Assembly (NCBI GenBank): GCA_024734555.1
Contig: JANPWX010000031.1
Location: 817,102-881,101 of the forward strand
Origin: Trochalopteron elliotii
Taxonomy: Eukaryota > Chordata > Aves > Passeriformes > Leiothrichidae
Direction of reading: 5' to 3'
DNA length: 64,000 bases
Shown: positions 1 to 10,396 of the stretch, in pieces
Layout: every line of letters begins with the position of its first letter
Position numbering within the stretch: the first letter of the stretch is position 1
Translations under genes and position numbers: made by a program
The notes under the pieces: model-generated
What the model was told of the DNA's origin: nothing
What the model saw: only the letters and a program-made list of their open reading frames with translations
The model's database searches: none

Positions 1-1298
1 CTCAGCAATGTCCTCACCACAAAATGACAGCAATACATTTCTTAGAGGCATGTAGAGTGAAAGAAAACTGGTGAATAAATCTTAAGCCAGCAGTGGCCAA
101 ATCTGCCACAATTAGGGAAAACTGAACCCATACATTGATATAAAAGGATGTTAGAGAATATCGAATTAGAATATTGCATTAAAAAAGAGTCTCAAACATA
201 TAAAAGGTCAACACAGAAATATTCCTAATGTTGCTCTATGTAGCTACCATACAACATATTTTGCACAATTTCCTTTTGTTTTCTTTGCAGTAAGACAGGA
301 TGCACCTGGATTTTACACTCTGAAATGTAAATTAAAATTTACCTGCAGTGTTTGCTTCTTCAAAGAACAGTTTTAGACTAAGAACTTTGAGAACAGTATG
401 CCTGTCTGGCAGTGAAAGTTTAAACTTTTATGTACTTCCAATGTAAAAATAACACAGTGATATTTAGGGGAAATTTTCTTTTGTGCACCATCAGAACAGA
501 TGCCAAGCAGAACATATTGACTAGATTTGGGGTTTTTTGTTTGCCTGAGAAACACACTTGTATGGTACATAATTACCTATACAATGCAGTAATTAGGTTG
601 CTCAAAAGGAGGCTTAAGTATACACAAGACTTGAGGAGTGATTTAACACATAATGCATAAAAATACATAATACATAAAATAGATATTAGATTTAGCTCAT
701 TTAAGTATCCAAAGTAGAAGCATGACTATATTTACATGTGCATATTTTTCTTCCTGTGTTATTCTTACAGTAATTATCCTTGCTCTAATATTTGAATACA
801 TTTGAATAGTGCATTCAATAGTATGACTAGCATTTATAGTGTCTTCCTCTTCTCATTCTTTTTCCCAAAGGTAGAATTTTGTATGGTGGGGTTTTATTTC
901 ACACAGGGTTTTTTTTTTAGTTATCAGTAAATGCATAAATCATCTCTTAGCATTTTGCCTACAAAGATACTGTTATGCCTTTCTTCCTAAAGAAGATAAT
1001 TCTGCTCAGGCTTCCAGAAAACTCCTTTGCAAATTGTACCTATGGAATGGCTAAACAAGAATGAAACTCACAGTCCCTGTTCACATCAGTGACAAAGGGA
1101 AATCACATGGACAATACCTCACTTAATGTGGTACAGCCAAGAATAAAGATATATCAAGGTATTGTCTTAAGACACTTAACACACTTAATAACAACCTAAA
1201 ATTATGATAATCTGCTCTTTACCACATAACATCTGTGATTTTTCCTGTTTATCAGATAGAATAATATGGTCATGGCAGCCCTATTAAAGTTGGGATGG

Positions 1299-1328
1299 AT
1301 GTGTGTGTGTATATGTGTATTTGTGTGC
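1299..1328. repeat. Short TG-rich microsatellite
   Basis: Alternating T and G, interrupted by ATAT and TATTTG, within otherwise unique sequence. It is simple sequence with no sign of function. Confidence 0.7.
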
Positions 1329-2468
1329 TTGATATACAATAGATAACTCAGAAAGCCCAAATTCATTAGAGTTTCCTTTTCTGTGCTTATCAGAGTCAAA
1401 AAATGAATTGAACAAAGGCACTATTTAATTAGAAGTGTAGCAAAATGGTTTCTAAAAAAGATGTGAATTTTTAAGCTATAAATGACTGTGGCATGTTATG
1501 CACATTTGGGTATATGGATGAATGAATGAAATCAAAATGAATCCCTTTCAAGACAGGAGGCAAGATGAAAAAGCAAATATATATTTGTAAGAAGAATGGA
1601 GGGAAAAAACCTAGGGCACAACGCTGTAACAGAGAAAAGATGTGAGAAATTGGAAGCTGTACATCAAGAATTCCTATCTGATGCGTATATTAAAACTTGC
1701 ATATAAAGATGTACCCAGGTGTGAATTTATTGATTTTATATTTCACAGAGAAACCACAATAAACTCCTTCAGATATCACAGTGCACTAGGACAATAAAAT
1801 CTTGTATCTATAAAAATATCAGTCAGAAGTCACAGAAACATGTACTTTAAACTTTACAGCTTAGCAAACATTTAGAATTAGGCAGCTAAAGATGGAGTGC
1901 AAAGTGGAGCTCCAGCCCTGCTCTCGACCTCAAGGATGACATTGCATCACAGACATATGGTCGCATGAACAATGCATTGCTATCATCTATTCTTCTGTGT
2001 AATGTCTAAACTGATAAAGAAAATTATACACCACCTCAGTATATCCTCTCACAATGATGTCCATAGATGCATGAATACTGTAACTGTTTACATTTTCTTC
2101 TGAGAGAATTATTAGTAGTGTCTTAGTACCTTGAAACGAACTGGGGGATCCTGAACATAGTCACATCTATATTTGTGATTTCAATGCAAGACAAAAGGCC
2201 AATCCCCTTCTCCTGTATACTGGAAAATCAGCAGGAAAGGAAAAATTTAATGGCCAAACATTTGGACAATTAGAATATATTTCCAGGAAGTTACATCTAC
2301 TCTATGCTTTCCTCAAATCTTAGAACTGTCATTAATAGCTTGGCTGTTCAGTGTTGCCCTTATGCAGTATTGCAAATGACAATTGAGCACTATTGATTTA
2401 CCATCAATTCCTTTCTTTTCAGCTCAGCTGAGGCAGAGAAACTGCTGACAGATTGTGGATTTGCCAGA

Positions 2469-2498
2469 GTTGATGGCAGAGTTGTTGATGGCAGAGTT
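2469..2498. repeat. 15-bp perfect tandem duplication
   Basis: The unit GTTGATGGCAGAGTT occurs twice head to tail (2469-2483 and 2484-2498) with no differences. This looks like a recent local slippage duplication. Confidence 0.85.
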
Positions 2499-4330
2499 CC
2501 TTAATCCACTTTGCTGTGTGGCCTAAAATTCTCAAAGATAAATTGACTTTGACACACAAGCTTTCAGCTTGCCATCAGTCTAAACTCTCCTCGTGGAATA
2601 TGCTTCACATGATCACTGCTGGTGACCAGGTCCTCTTTAACATGAAAGGCACTGCTAATTTCAATATTGCAACTGCAGGAAGTCACCAGTTTTGTGAACT
2701 TCACTTTTTTCCCCCAACCCTCCCACAGTTTGTGAAATCTTCTGAGCAGAATGGAGGCAGAAAGATGAGTGAACAGGGTATCTGGGGAGGAAGGGGGGCA
2801 CAGCACAGGAAGCTGAATTAGAGCAAAAGGTAATCAAAAGGAGGAGATGAATAACAGCAGAGGTTATTGTTGGTGAAGATCATAGGGAAGGACATTTTCT
2901 TGCTCCTAGCACAACTGGCACATCTGGATCTGGTGGTAATCAAAACCAGATAGAAAACATTAACTTAACACTGATGATATATTTTATAATCAAAATTGTC
3001 TGAAAAAGTTCATAATCAGGATTTGACAGCTGTTACTTTCATTTAAATGTGGTCAATATGAACATTTTTTAGATTTAGACTCATTTTTAAAGGCACTGAG
3101 TGACATTTTGCTTTCACAAAGTCATAGAGAATTACTATATCAAATTTCAGTATTCAAACAACATCATTCATGATCCACATTTGCTTTTCCCCTTCAGAGG
3201 AAACTTTTATTATCTACCCTAGAAATTACAGTTTATCTCCTACATGAACTAAAAGAGAACACAAATCTAACAAATTAGTTTCCCTTCTGAAATGGATAAA
3301 GACAGTTAATGAATGGCATTACCCATTTCTAAAATGTGAATTATTTATAGACATTATGTTTAAATATGAGCAAGCTGTGTCTCGTGTATTGAGACACAGA
3401 ATCTATTTTACCTGTTTTTCACCTGCCCATTTTGTAAGTAAGCCCTGAGCACAGAATTTTGTGTAACTCCAATTTTATAAGCAATTTAAAACCTTGTGGT
3501 TGAATAAAGAAAGTTTGCTAATTCACCTTTAGTCTCAGCATTATTCTGTGAATTTACAAACTGATGTGATAAAACAAACTTTACAGTAACTAAAATGTAG
3601 TTTTAGATCAATCCATAAAGTAATGTAAGGCACCATGAATAAATTTGGTTCTAGCCTTCCCTAGGTTTACTCATATAATTCTCTTTATACTTTGAAAGTA
3701 ATACTGCTGACTTCAAGGTGAAAACCCAGCCCTTGTCAAGACACTGGCAAAGCTCCCATTGATTATAGCACAGACAGAATGTACCTACTATGTGAAAACT
3801 AAATACATGAGTAAGCCTTTGTAGGATAACACCTTAAGCTCACTGCTGCCATCAGGTACTGACACAAGAGCAGGGCACACAGTGTCCCTTACAGCTGGGT
3901 GGCAGCATGTTCCCACAGACTGATTGTCTATCCAGACAAGAAACTCCAGAAACTTTGATTCATTCTCTGGGATGCACACTCAGATTTTCCACTCCACTGT
4001 TCTCCAATATTTGTCCACAGAGTTCACAACTGAACTTTGCCTTGTAATCACACAACATGTATATGACATAGGTGCTGTTGATTATTAATTTAGTGTCAAT
4101 TAACAAACATCTATTTACTGATTCCAGTATTGAAGCAAAAAAGAGAACAGATAAAGAATTGCTTAGAGAAATGCCTCTTCTCCTTTCTTCCCACTTTCAG
4201 CTCTTTTGTTTTCACTGTGTATTCAACTGAGACCCATTCAACTCCATTGGTGAGGCAATATGTGAAGCTGAAGGTTAAGCTCAGTGCATAATAACTGACA
4301 ATTTCATTATCACCAGCACGTGACTCCCCC

Positions 4331-4760
4331 AGTGGCCCTCCTGTGGCCATGACCTCCCTATTTTAAAACAAGCTCATGCCAAGCACTGTAGACTCCTCCA
4401 ACTGCCTGAAGTATTTGGCAGGCAATGATTGCTCCCATCCCCTTGGGTGAAGCTGGAACTGGCCCAGGCAGGTTGTGCCTGCCCAGTGCAGGACAGCCAG
4501 CTGTCCCGTTAGCCAAAGCCCCATTTATGGCTGGTGAAGGACACAAGTGCGGCCACGTGCTCAGGGGAACAAGGGTCAGGGCTACAATGAAAGGTCTGTT
4601 TTCTTGACTCCCACTCCCTGTGTCTCAACCAGTCAGCTCAGGACAGAAACCAGCAGCCTATGCACTCCTGAGGGCCTGTGGCTTCTCCTACTGTGTGGCT
4701 TGACCTGACCTACACTGTGTCAGGGCTTCTCTGTACAGCATGAGGCTTGCATGCAATAGT
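4331..4760. other. GC-richer patch of unknown origin
   Basis: This block is clearly richer in G and C than its AT-rich surroundings and includes CACGTG and several CpG sites. Short open frames cross it on both strands (for example 4425-4607 plus and 4358-4546 minus), but none resembles a known protein. It may be an old transposon, a regulatory element or chance composition. I could not tell which. Confidence 0.4.
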
Positions 4761-6633
4761 GAAATATAGCCATTTATTTTTTAACATAAACTTGATTTAA
4801 ATAATAAATAGCAACTTTTTATCTGCATTTCTAGCACCATAGCCACTCCTAGGTTTTTGAAGTGCATTTGCTAGGTGTTACAAGTTATTAAATTTTTTAC
4901 AGTCACATTGCAATCAAAAGCAGATGGCTTGCTGAACAGTGACTTACCCAAAAACATATATTCACATCTCCTGCTGATAATCTAGGAGGAAAGATATCAG
5001 CTAAATGTTTGATCTGAAGTTATTTTTGTCCCAATTTAATCCCCTCGACTGGCTGCCACTCAAGTTTATCTCAATGCAGGGGAGGAAAAAGAGAAATAGA
5101 GAAACCTCTTTCTGCCTCTTTAGGAAGCTGAAAGAGAAGCTGAAAGAAAAAAAAATCTTTGGAGTGTTACATAGGGCTAGCGAAGAAAAGGGGAAAAAAT
5201 TAAACCATGACAGTTTTTGAAGAATGCCAGTGAAGATGCAGTGTCTTTGGAAACAGAGTTCATAGCTTAGAGAGTTGAAAGGAGTTTTGTTATCAGTAGA
5301 GTGTTGAGAGACCAATGCACATAAACATTCAATTAAAAAGAATGGAGGTGAATGGCTGGAGAATTTGTGTATCTACATGTCTCTGTTTTGCTTTTAAACC
5401 AAAGGTGAGATTGTGTTTCACAGAAAAGGAAGTCAATGCATCTGTTGATCCTCTGCATAATTCACGGGGGCAGCTTGGTGGCAACCTGTGTAAGAAGGTG
5501 ATTATGGAATATTTCACCTCCTTTTCCTCTACTACTATGAGTTATTAAGTATGCCATAATCTGACAGCTACTGTTTCTAAAAATAAAATCATGTTTTTCA
5601 CTAGTATTTCACTTGATGTGATTGGCAAATGTCACACACGCAAAACTGTTTTTTTTTTTCCCTAGAATGAGATTCTAGTCTTATAAAATTATAAAACATA
5701 TAGGCATGCAAAGCAAACTTTTTTACTGAAGTTCTTTTCCCCTTTTTTAAATTGATGTTTACCTCTTCAAAAACTTACTCCAAGCATTAGGAAAAGAGAG
5801 CAGTATCTCTTCTAAAGGCACCTGCACTGCCATGCACTGAAGAATTGAAAATAATGGACTGACAAGAAATTATGCCTTAGTTCTTGGGCATGCTGCTCCT
5901 AGTATTTTGTAAGAGTGAAGAACAAAGAGAAGCAGTGGGGTATGGATAGGGAATTTTTGCCAAAGTAGAAAGGATCTTTTATTTATTTATTTTAAATTTA
6001 TTTATAAACAAGTCAGTGATTTAAGGCAGTTGATCAAGGGGTTAGATCTGAGCTGCGGTGATTAACTAGACAGACCTTCTTGTGCATTATATAGATATTT
6101 GCATGAAGAAATGCCTCTTGATAAGCTAAAACTGAAAATTCACTAAGAGAAATATTTTTACGAATAAGTCGAAATTGCTTATCTTTGATGTAAAAATACT
6201 TTGCTTGTTCTAATTCTTGCAACTACAAGTGATTAGGGAAAGAAGAATCCAAAAATGGGCTGACACTGTCTTTGTAACAGTTGTACCGTATTTGCAGTGT
6301 ATAAAATAATGCCTAGCAGTTGTCTAATAATTTGCATTAATAAATTTGCTGTCTAATTGAGCCATATGCTTGGCATTTCCTTTTTCACCCAGCTGTCCTG
6401 GACAGCGAAATCTATTCATTTTTCTGGAGAAAGCTCTCCTCTTTCTATTGCCATAGATATATCAGTATTTAGGCAAGACCATTCAGTTTAGTCATAGCAC
6501 TGAAAGATGAAGGCAGATTTCCTAACTGAAGGGACCATTTCACTATCACATTACCATGAGTTCCTTAATGTACGATTCCTTTTTTTCTTCTATTCAAAAA
6601 TTGATGCAGTATAGAACTTTAGCTAAGAAATTT
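4761..6633. other. AT-rich unique sequence, no gene seen
   Basis: No gene or transposon was recognised. A TTTA-type low-complexity stretch lies at about 5979-6006. The region ends directly at the target-site duplication of the LTR that follows. Confidence 0.6.
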
Positions 6634-6639
6634 AGGTTC
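6634..6639. repeat. Left target-site duplication (AGGTTC)
   Basis: The six bases AGGTTC directly abut the TG end of the LTR at 6640 and recur at 7451-7456 directly after its other end. A 6-bp duplication is typical of class II (ERVK, alpha/beta-type) retroviral integration. Confidence 0.8.
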
Positions 6640-6770
6640 TGTCGCCAACCGCCCAGGCCCTGGCGAGGGTTTTCTGGGTGCCGCGACCTTCCTGGTGAGT
6701 CGCCCTGAGAAGGACGGCCTCAATTTCAGGGGGCACAGGCACTCCGGCTGAGTGATTTGCTCTTTTTTTT

Positions 6771-6848
6771 GTGAATGGCTGCCTAAGCAACCAAGCCACC
6801 AGCTCTGTTGTGAAGGGTTGCCTAGGGAACCGAACCTGCCAGCTCTCC
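6771..6848 (-). repeat. Imperfect 39-bp tandem duplication in LTR
   Basis: Two diverged copies of about 39 bp (6771-6809 and 6810-6848) share GTGAA, a GCCTA core, AACC and CAGCTCT at matching offsets. The pair abuts the 50-bp array, so this end of the LTR has expanded by duplication at least twice. Confidence 0.6.
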
Positions 6849-7034
6849 AGGGGTACACTGCTGATACAATGTGTCCAAAGCAGGCCTGCCGGCTCTCCAG
6901 GGGTACACTGCTGATACAATGTGTCCAAAGCAGGCCTGCCAGCTCTCCAGGGGTACACTGTTGATACAATGTGTCCAAAGCAGGCCTGCCAGCCCTCCAG
7001 GGGTACACTGCTGATACAATGTATCAAAGGCGGG
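6835..7034 (-). repeat. Four-copy 50-bp minisatellite in LTR U5
   Basis: The units run 6835-6884, 6885-6934, 6935-6984 and 6985-7034. The first three differ from one another by only one or two bases. The fourth, nearest the poly(A) signal, is diverged at its end. On the minus strand the array lies downstream of AATAAA, inside U5. Because 50 is not a multiple of three, the repeat opens frames in all phases, which explains the repetitive predicted peptides here. Confidence 0.95.
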
Positions 7035-7094
7035 GCTTTTCCCAGGCAGTGCAGGAGGGAATCACAGGAGTCAGGGAACATCTCCAGGAGCCTC

Positions 7095-7100
7095 TTTATT
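7095..7100 (-). promoter_or_regulatory. Poly(A) signal of the LTR
   Basis: AATAAA on the minus strand lies about 50 bp downstream of the TATA-like box. This is the compact spacing expected for an LTR with a short R region. Confidence 0.75.
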
Positions 7101-7147
7101 CTGGAACCCACAACTATCCCAAGCCCCCACCCTTCTGAGAGTTGGGG

Positions 7148-7154
7148 TTTTATG
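7148..7154 (-). promoter_or_regulatory. TATA-like box of the LTR
   Basis: CATAAAA on the minus strand sits between the CCAAT cluster and the AATAAA signal. Initiation would be expected roughly 25-30 bp downstream, near 7120. Confidence 0.65.
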
Positions 7155-7185
7155 CACAACCAGGGGGTGGGGTTTGGTAAAACAA

Positions 7186-7281
7186 CCAATAGGGGTGCGG
7201 ATTGAAAAGTCAACCAATCAGGGGAAGGATCCAAAAAGAACCAATCAAAGTAGAGGACTCTAGGGTAACACAACAGCCAAT
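7186..7281 (-). promoter_or_regulatory. Cluster of four CCAAT boxes in U3
   Basis: CCAAT occurs on the plus strand (ATTGG on the minus, transcribed strand) at 7186-7190, 7214-7218, 7241-7245 and 7277-7281. Repeated CCAAT boxes upstream of a TATA-like box are typical of NF-Y-dependent retroviral U3 promoters. The sites are seen directly. Factor binding is inferred. Confidence 0.7.
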
Positions 7282-7450
7282 CAGGGATAGAGTCATTAAC
7301 ATATCAGGACGTAATTTAACTGCCTGCCTTGGGCAGCAGGGGATTGGCTGGCTGTGACCGGGGGTTGGCTAATTGTGTTAAGGGCTGGATGCCCTCCAGG
7401 GAAGTGCTGGGAGTTCTGCTCCTTCTGCACAGCCCTCAGGGGCCTCCATA

Positions 7451-7456
7451 AGGTTC
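7451..7456. repeat. Right target-site duplication (AGGTTC)
   Basis: Exact copy of 6634-6639, directly after the LTR. It fixes the right boundary at 7450. Confidence 0.8.
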
Positions 7457-10075
7457 CACTTGTTTTCTTTCATGGTCTGAATGTCCCCATTTCATTTTGT
7501 ACTAATACACTCTTAAAGGTGATATTTTGGATTAGGAAAATCATTGTGCTCCAGTGGCATCCAACATAGTTTTCTGTGTATTTGAATTTATCCTTCAGAT
7601 ATACTTACATAAATCATTCCTATACTCAAACTTTGGCAAAGCTGGTGCACGTCAGTATTGTTTTTCTTGGGTCTTATTCTCCTGTATTAGTATTAGTAAT
7701 GTTCTTATTTCAGACCTTGGGCTTTGCCTTTTTTTTCCAGATCTCTTCCCCATCCCACTGGGCAAGGTGGACATAGAGGAAGTGGCTCCTGGTACTCAGT
7801 TGTCACTTGGGGTTACACCATGGCATTTTATTTGGTTTTGGAAAAATTATATGTAGACAAAAGACGGAAGGGAGATGATCACTTCCATTCTTATGCATGT
7901 GTATAAATATACTGTACTCTTCTGAGGGCTCTGACTCATGTTCCTGCAATTACCAGGAAAAAAACTGCCAAGTGAAATTTCCCTGATACCTTTTCTTATT
8001 TTTTGAACTGTTTTGATTTTGGTTTTTTTTCCCCTGATATAGTTTTCTGACATCAGCATCACCCTTAAAACTCTATGAATCACTTTCTTCCTACTCTTTC
8101 AATCCATTTTAAGCAGTGCATGACACAGGTAGTAGCTCTGAACTCCACAGGAGATTTTTGAGACAGTCTCAGTTCACTGAGTGCTGAATGAAAAAATGTC
8201 CCTCCCATCACCACTTTTCTTTTCATTTGTTTGTTTGAAACAAACGTATCATATTAGTGTTCTGCCTGGAGAAGCCTAATGTACCTTGAAATAAGTTTTA
8301 TTATGATGAAGTAATGAATTGAAGTTAGAATGTTTCTGCAGGCCAGGGAAGTACAGAGGTTAGTACATCACAAAGAATAAAATAAAGGCATAAATCTCAA
8401 GGGAATACATATATTGCTTCTGCTGAAACTGGAAGGATTTTTATAATAAAAAGCCCCCCCCAAATTAAAATAAGCCCTATGTCTCTGCTTCTAGCAGCTA
8501 GTAAGTATTCCCTCAGTTTCTATGGCAATATTTCCTGTTAAAGGATATAGCTAATCTGCTTTTGGCTCCCTAGCACAGATTCCAAACTTGCTATTGAATC
8601 ATAAACTAATTTCCCACTGCTTATTATTTAAACACATTGCCCTCCTTTCTAAGAATGGGGACACCATTCTTCATGTGACTCAACAGGAGACAGAAAAAGG
8701 GGAATTGTGATGCATACTAGCATTCTAAAAATCGAATAATCCTCCCTGAGGCAATGCACCTAAATTCCTGGTCTCTGAGGCATAGAAAAATATTAAGAAG
8801 AGCTATTACCAAACTCACCATTGAATCACCCTGATTCTGACATAATGGGTTTAATGTTTTCTTTTCCTGCATTAATCTGTGGAGGCATTCAAGTAAATGA
8901 TCTTGGGATCATCCTGTAAAGCTGTGGTCACAGATATAAATGCATGGCAGAATCTTAAATGGTGATGGCCATGTTTGACACAGCCATGTTTTAACAGATA
9001 TGCTTTTATATTTTAGAAAACATAATAAAATTCCAAAAATATCAGCCAGGGGATTTTTTTACAGTTAACTACTTACAAATTAAAAAAAAAAAAAAAAATA
9101 ACCAAACTTCTATGTACCTCTAAAGTAAAAAACAAGTGGATATGCACAACAAAGAATGAAATATTACAGACAAAACAAGAAATCATTAAAACATCAAGGG
9201 ACATCAAATGGTGAAGGCTTATGCTTCCCTACGTACAGAGAAAATATGTTAAGCCACAGAACAGAAGTGCACTTGCACTTCTCATTTTAAGAGTTCCTAA
9301 GGAAATTATGGCTTATGAAACCCTTCTGGATGTGTTTCCTTTCTAATTTATGAAAGTACGCCTACATTAGGTAACTTCCTAGTGTATTCATCCATGTGAC
9401 ACATAATTCATCCTTCCTCTGTTCCTCCTTTCTTTTTTTTTTTTTTTTAATTTTATTTAATACTTGAATTAATCCAGGTCATCACCACTCAATCCACATA
9501 TGGATGCTGTGGATTTATGTTTACTGATCCAGAGCTTCTCTGTTACTACTACTTTCCACATCTACATGTGTGACTGTTTGGCAAAATATAACCCTCTGTA
9601 TAGATTCTGAGTGATATCCCCTCACAGTTTGTCCTATTTGAAAAATTGAATTGGTCACCTAAAAGGAACATCCTCTTGAGAAGTCAACAATGGACACAAA
9701 TCCTGAAGTAAATTATACTGAAGACTAAATTTTGTGCTTACTAATATGGATGGCACCAGGATGTTAGTTTCATTCTGCTTTGTTTTCTTTGGTTAGCTTG
9801 GAGACCAGCATCTATTTTTCATCAATTTTTATGCAGACAAACACAGTGAATTAAGAGCCCAAGAACTGCATTTGCTGGCACAGAGGCCTTGTAGTTACTA
9901 GCATGTTAAATCCCTGTGAGGTTCCCTGCCAGGGTCCACAGAGCCCAACGAGGTGGTGAGTTGTGCACCTGTCACCTGCCTGTAGACACACTCACACTGA
10001 CACACAACTGCTCCTGGAGGGATCCCCTGATGCCACTTCAGCAGGGTTCACTGCATCCCATTCTGACACGGCTTG
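7457..10075. other. AT-rich unique sequence, no gene seen
   Basis: No gene recognised. It contains a 17-base A run at 9082-9098 and a 16-base T run at 9433-9448. No transposon body was recognised upstream of either run. The last part (about 9900-10075) is GC-richer and leads into the LTR-like edge. Confidence 0.6.
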
Positions 10076-10280
10076 TGTTATGGGTGGGTTGGCACTGGGG
10101 AATTAATTAAGAGTCAACAATATTCAAGGTTTTATTTGGCTTGATTATACCATGAATTCACTCCCTCACTCTTCCCTAGATTGCTAGGTCTGCACTTCCC
10201 AGCAGGAAGATCCCTGCTGGTACAGATGGTCAGGCAGAGTCCTGTCAGCTCCTGCTGTGCTGCTGCTTGCTGTCACCCGG
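10076..10280 (-). mobile_element. Possible LTR fragment with uncertain right end
   Basis: The plus strand begins TGTTATGGGTGG, so the minus strand ends ACCCATAACA, a common form for a retroviral LTR 3' end. An AATAAA signal lies on the minus strand at 10131-10136 and a TATA-like GGTATAA at about 10145-10151, which is unusually close to it. The bases CGGCTTG immediately left of the edge (10069-10075) recur at 10278-10284, but the sequence there does not finish in a clean CA. An element of about 200 bp would also be short for an LTR. The right boundary and the family are unresolved. Confidence 0.3.
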
Positions 10281-10339
10281 CTTGGGAATCATCAGCAGAG
10301 GCTCCTGGCTGGCCCACAGCATTTTTCTCCATGCTGTCA

Positions 10340-10396
10340 CCCTAACCCTAACCCTGACCCTGACCCTAACCCTGACCCTAATCCTAATCTTGACCC
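10340..10396. repeat. Interstitial telomeric repeat (CCCTAA)n
   Basis: Nine hexamers of CCCTAA or one-base variants (CCCTGA, TCCTAA, TCTTGA) run head to tail, followed by CCC. Variants increase towards the right. CCCTAA is the C-rich strand of the vertebrate telomere. Both flanks are ordinary unique sequence, so this is an internal array and not a chromosome end. Confidence 0.93.

Larger units (their letters stand above)
1..4330. other. AT-rich unique sequence, no gene seen
   Basis: No exon-like or protein-like open frame was recognised on either strand. The stretch contains a short degenerate TG-rich microsatellite at about 1299-1328 and a perfect 15-bp tandem duplication at 2469-2498. No transposon was recognised. 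Very old decayed elements cannot be excluded by eye. Confidence 0.6.
6640..7450 (-). mobile_element. Solo LTR of an endogenous retrovirus
   Basis: This is an 811-bp retroviral long terminal repeat on the minus strand, flanked by matching AGGTTC target-site duplications. On the minus strand it starts TATGGAGG, one change from the canonical TG start, and ends GGCGACA. In transcription order it carries CCAAT boxes (7281 down to 7186), a TATA-like box (7154-7148) and an AATAAA signal (7100-7095). A U5 follows that holds a 50-bp tandem repeat. No internal gag, pol or env sequence borders it, so it is best read as a solo LTR left by recombination between two LTRs. The 6-bp duplication points to a class II (ERVK-like) family. 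I do not recognise the exact family. Open frames of up to 213 codons inside it are by-products of the repeat. Confidence 0.88.

Noticed and set aside
6632..7273. 213-codon minus-strand open frame and three overlapping repetitive frames
   Set aside because: They lie inside the LTR and exist because the 50-bp repeat keeps frames open. Different phases of the same repeat give the different peptides.
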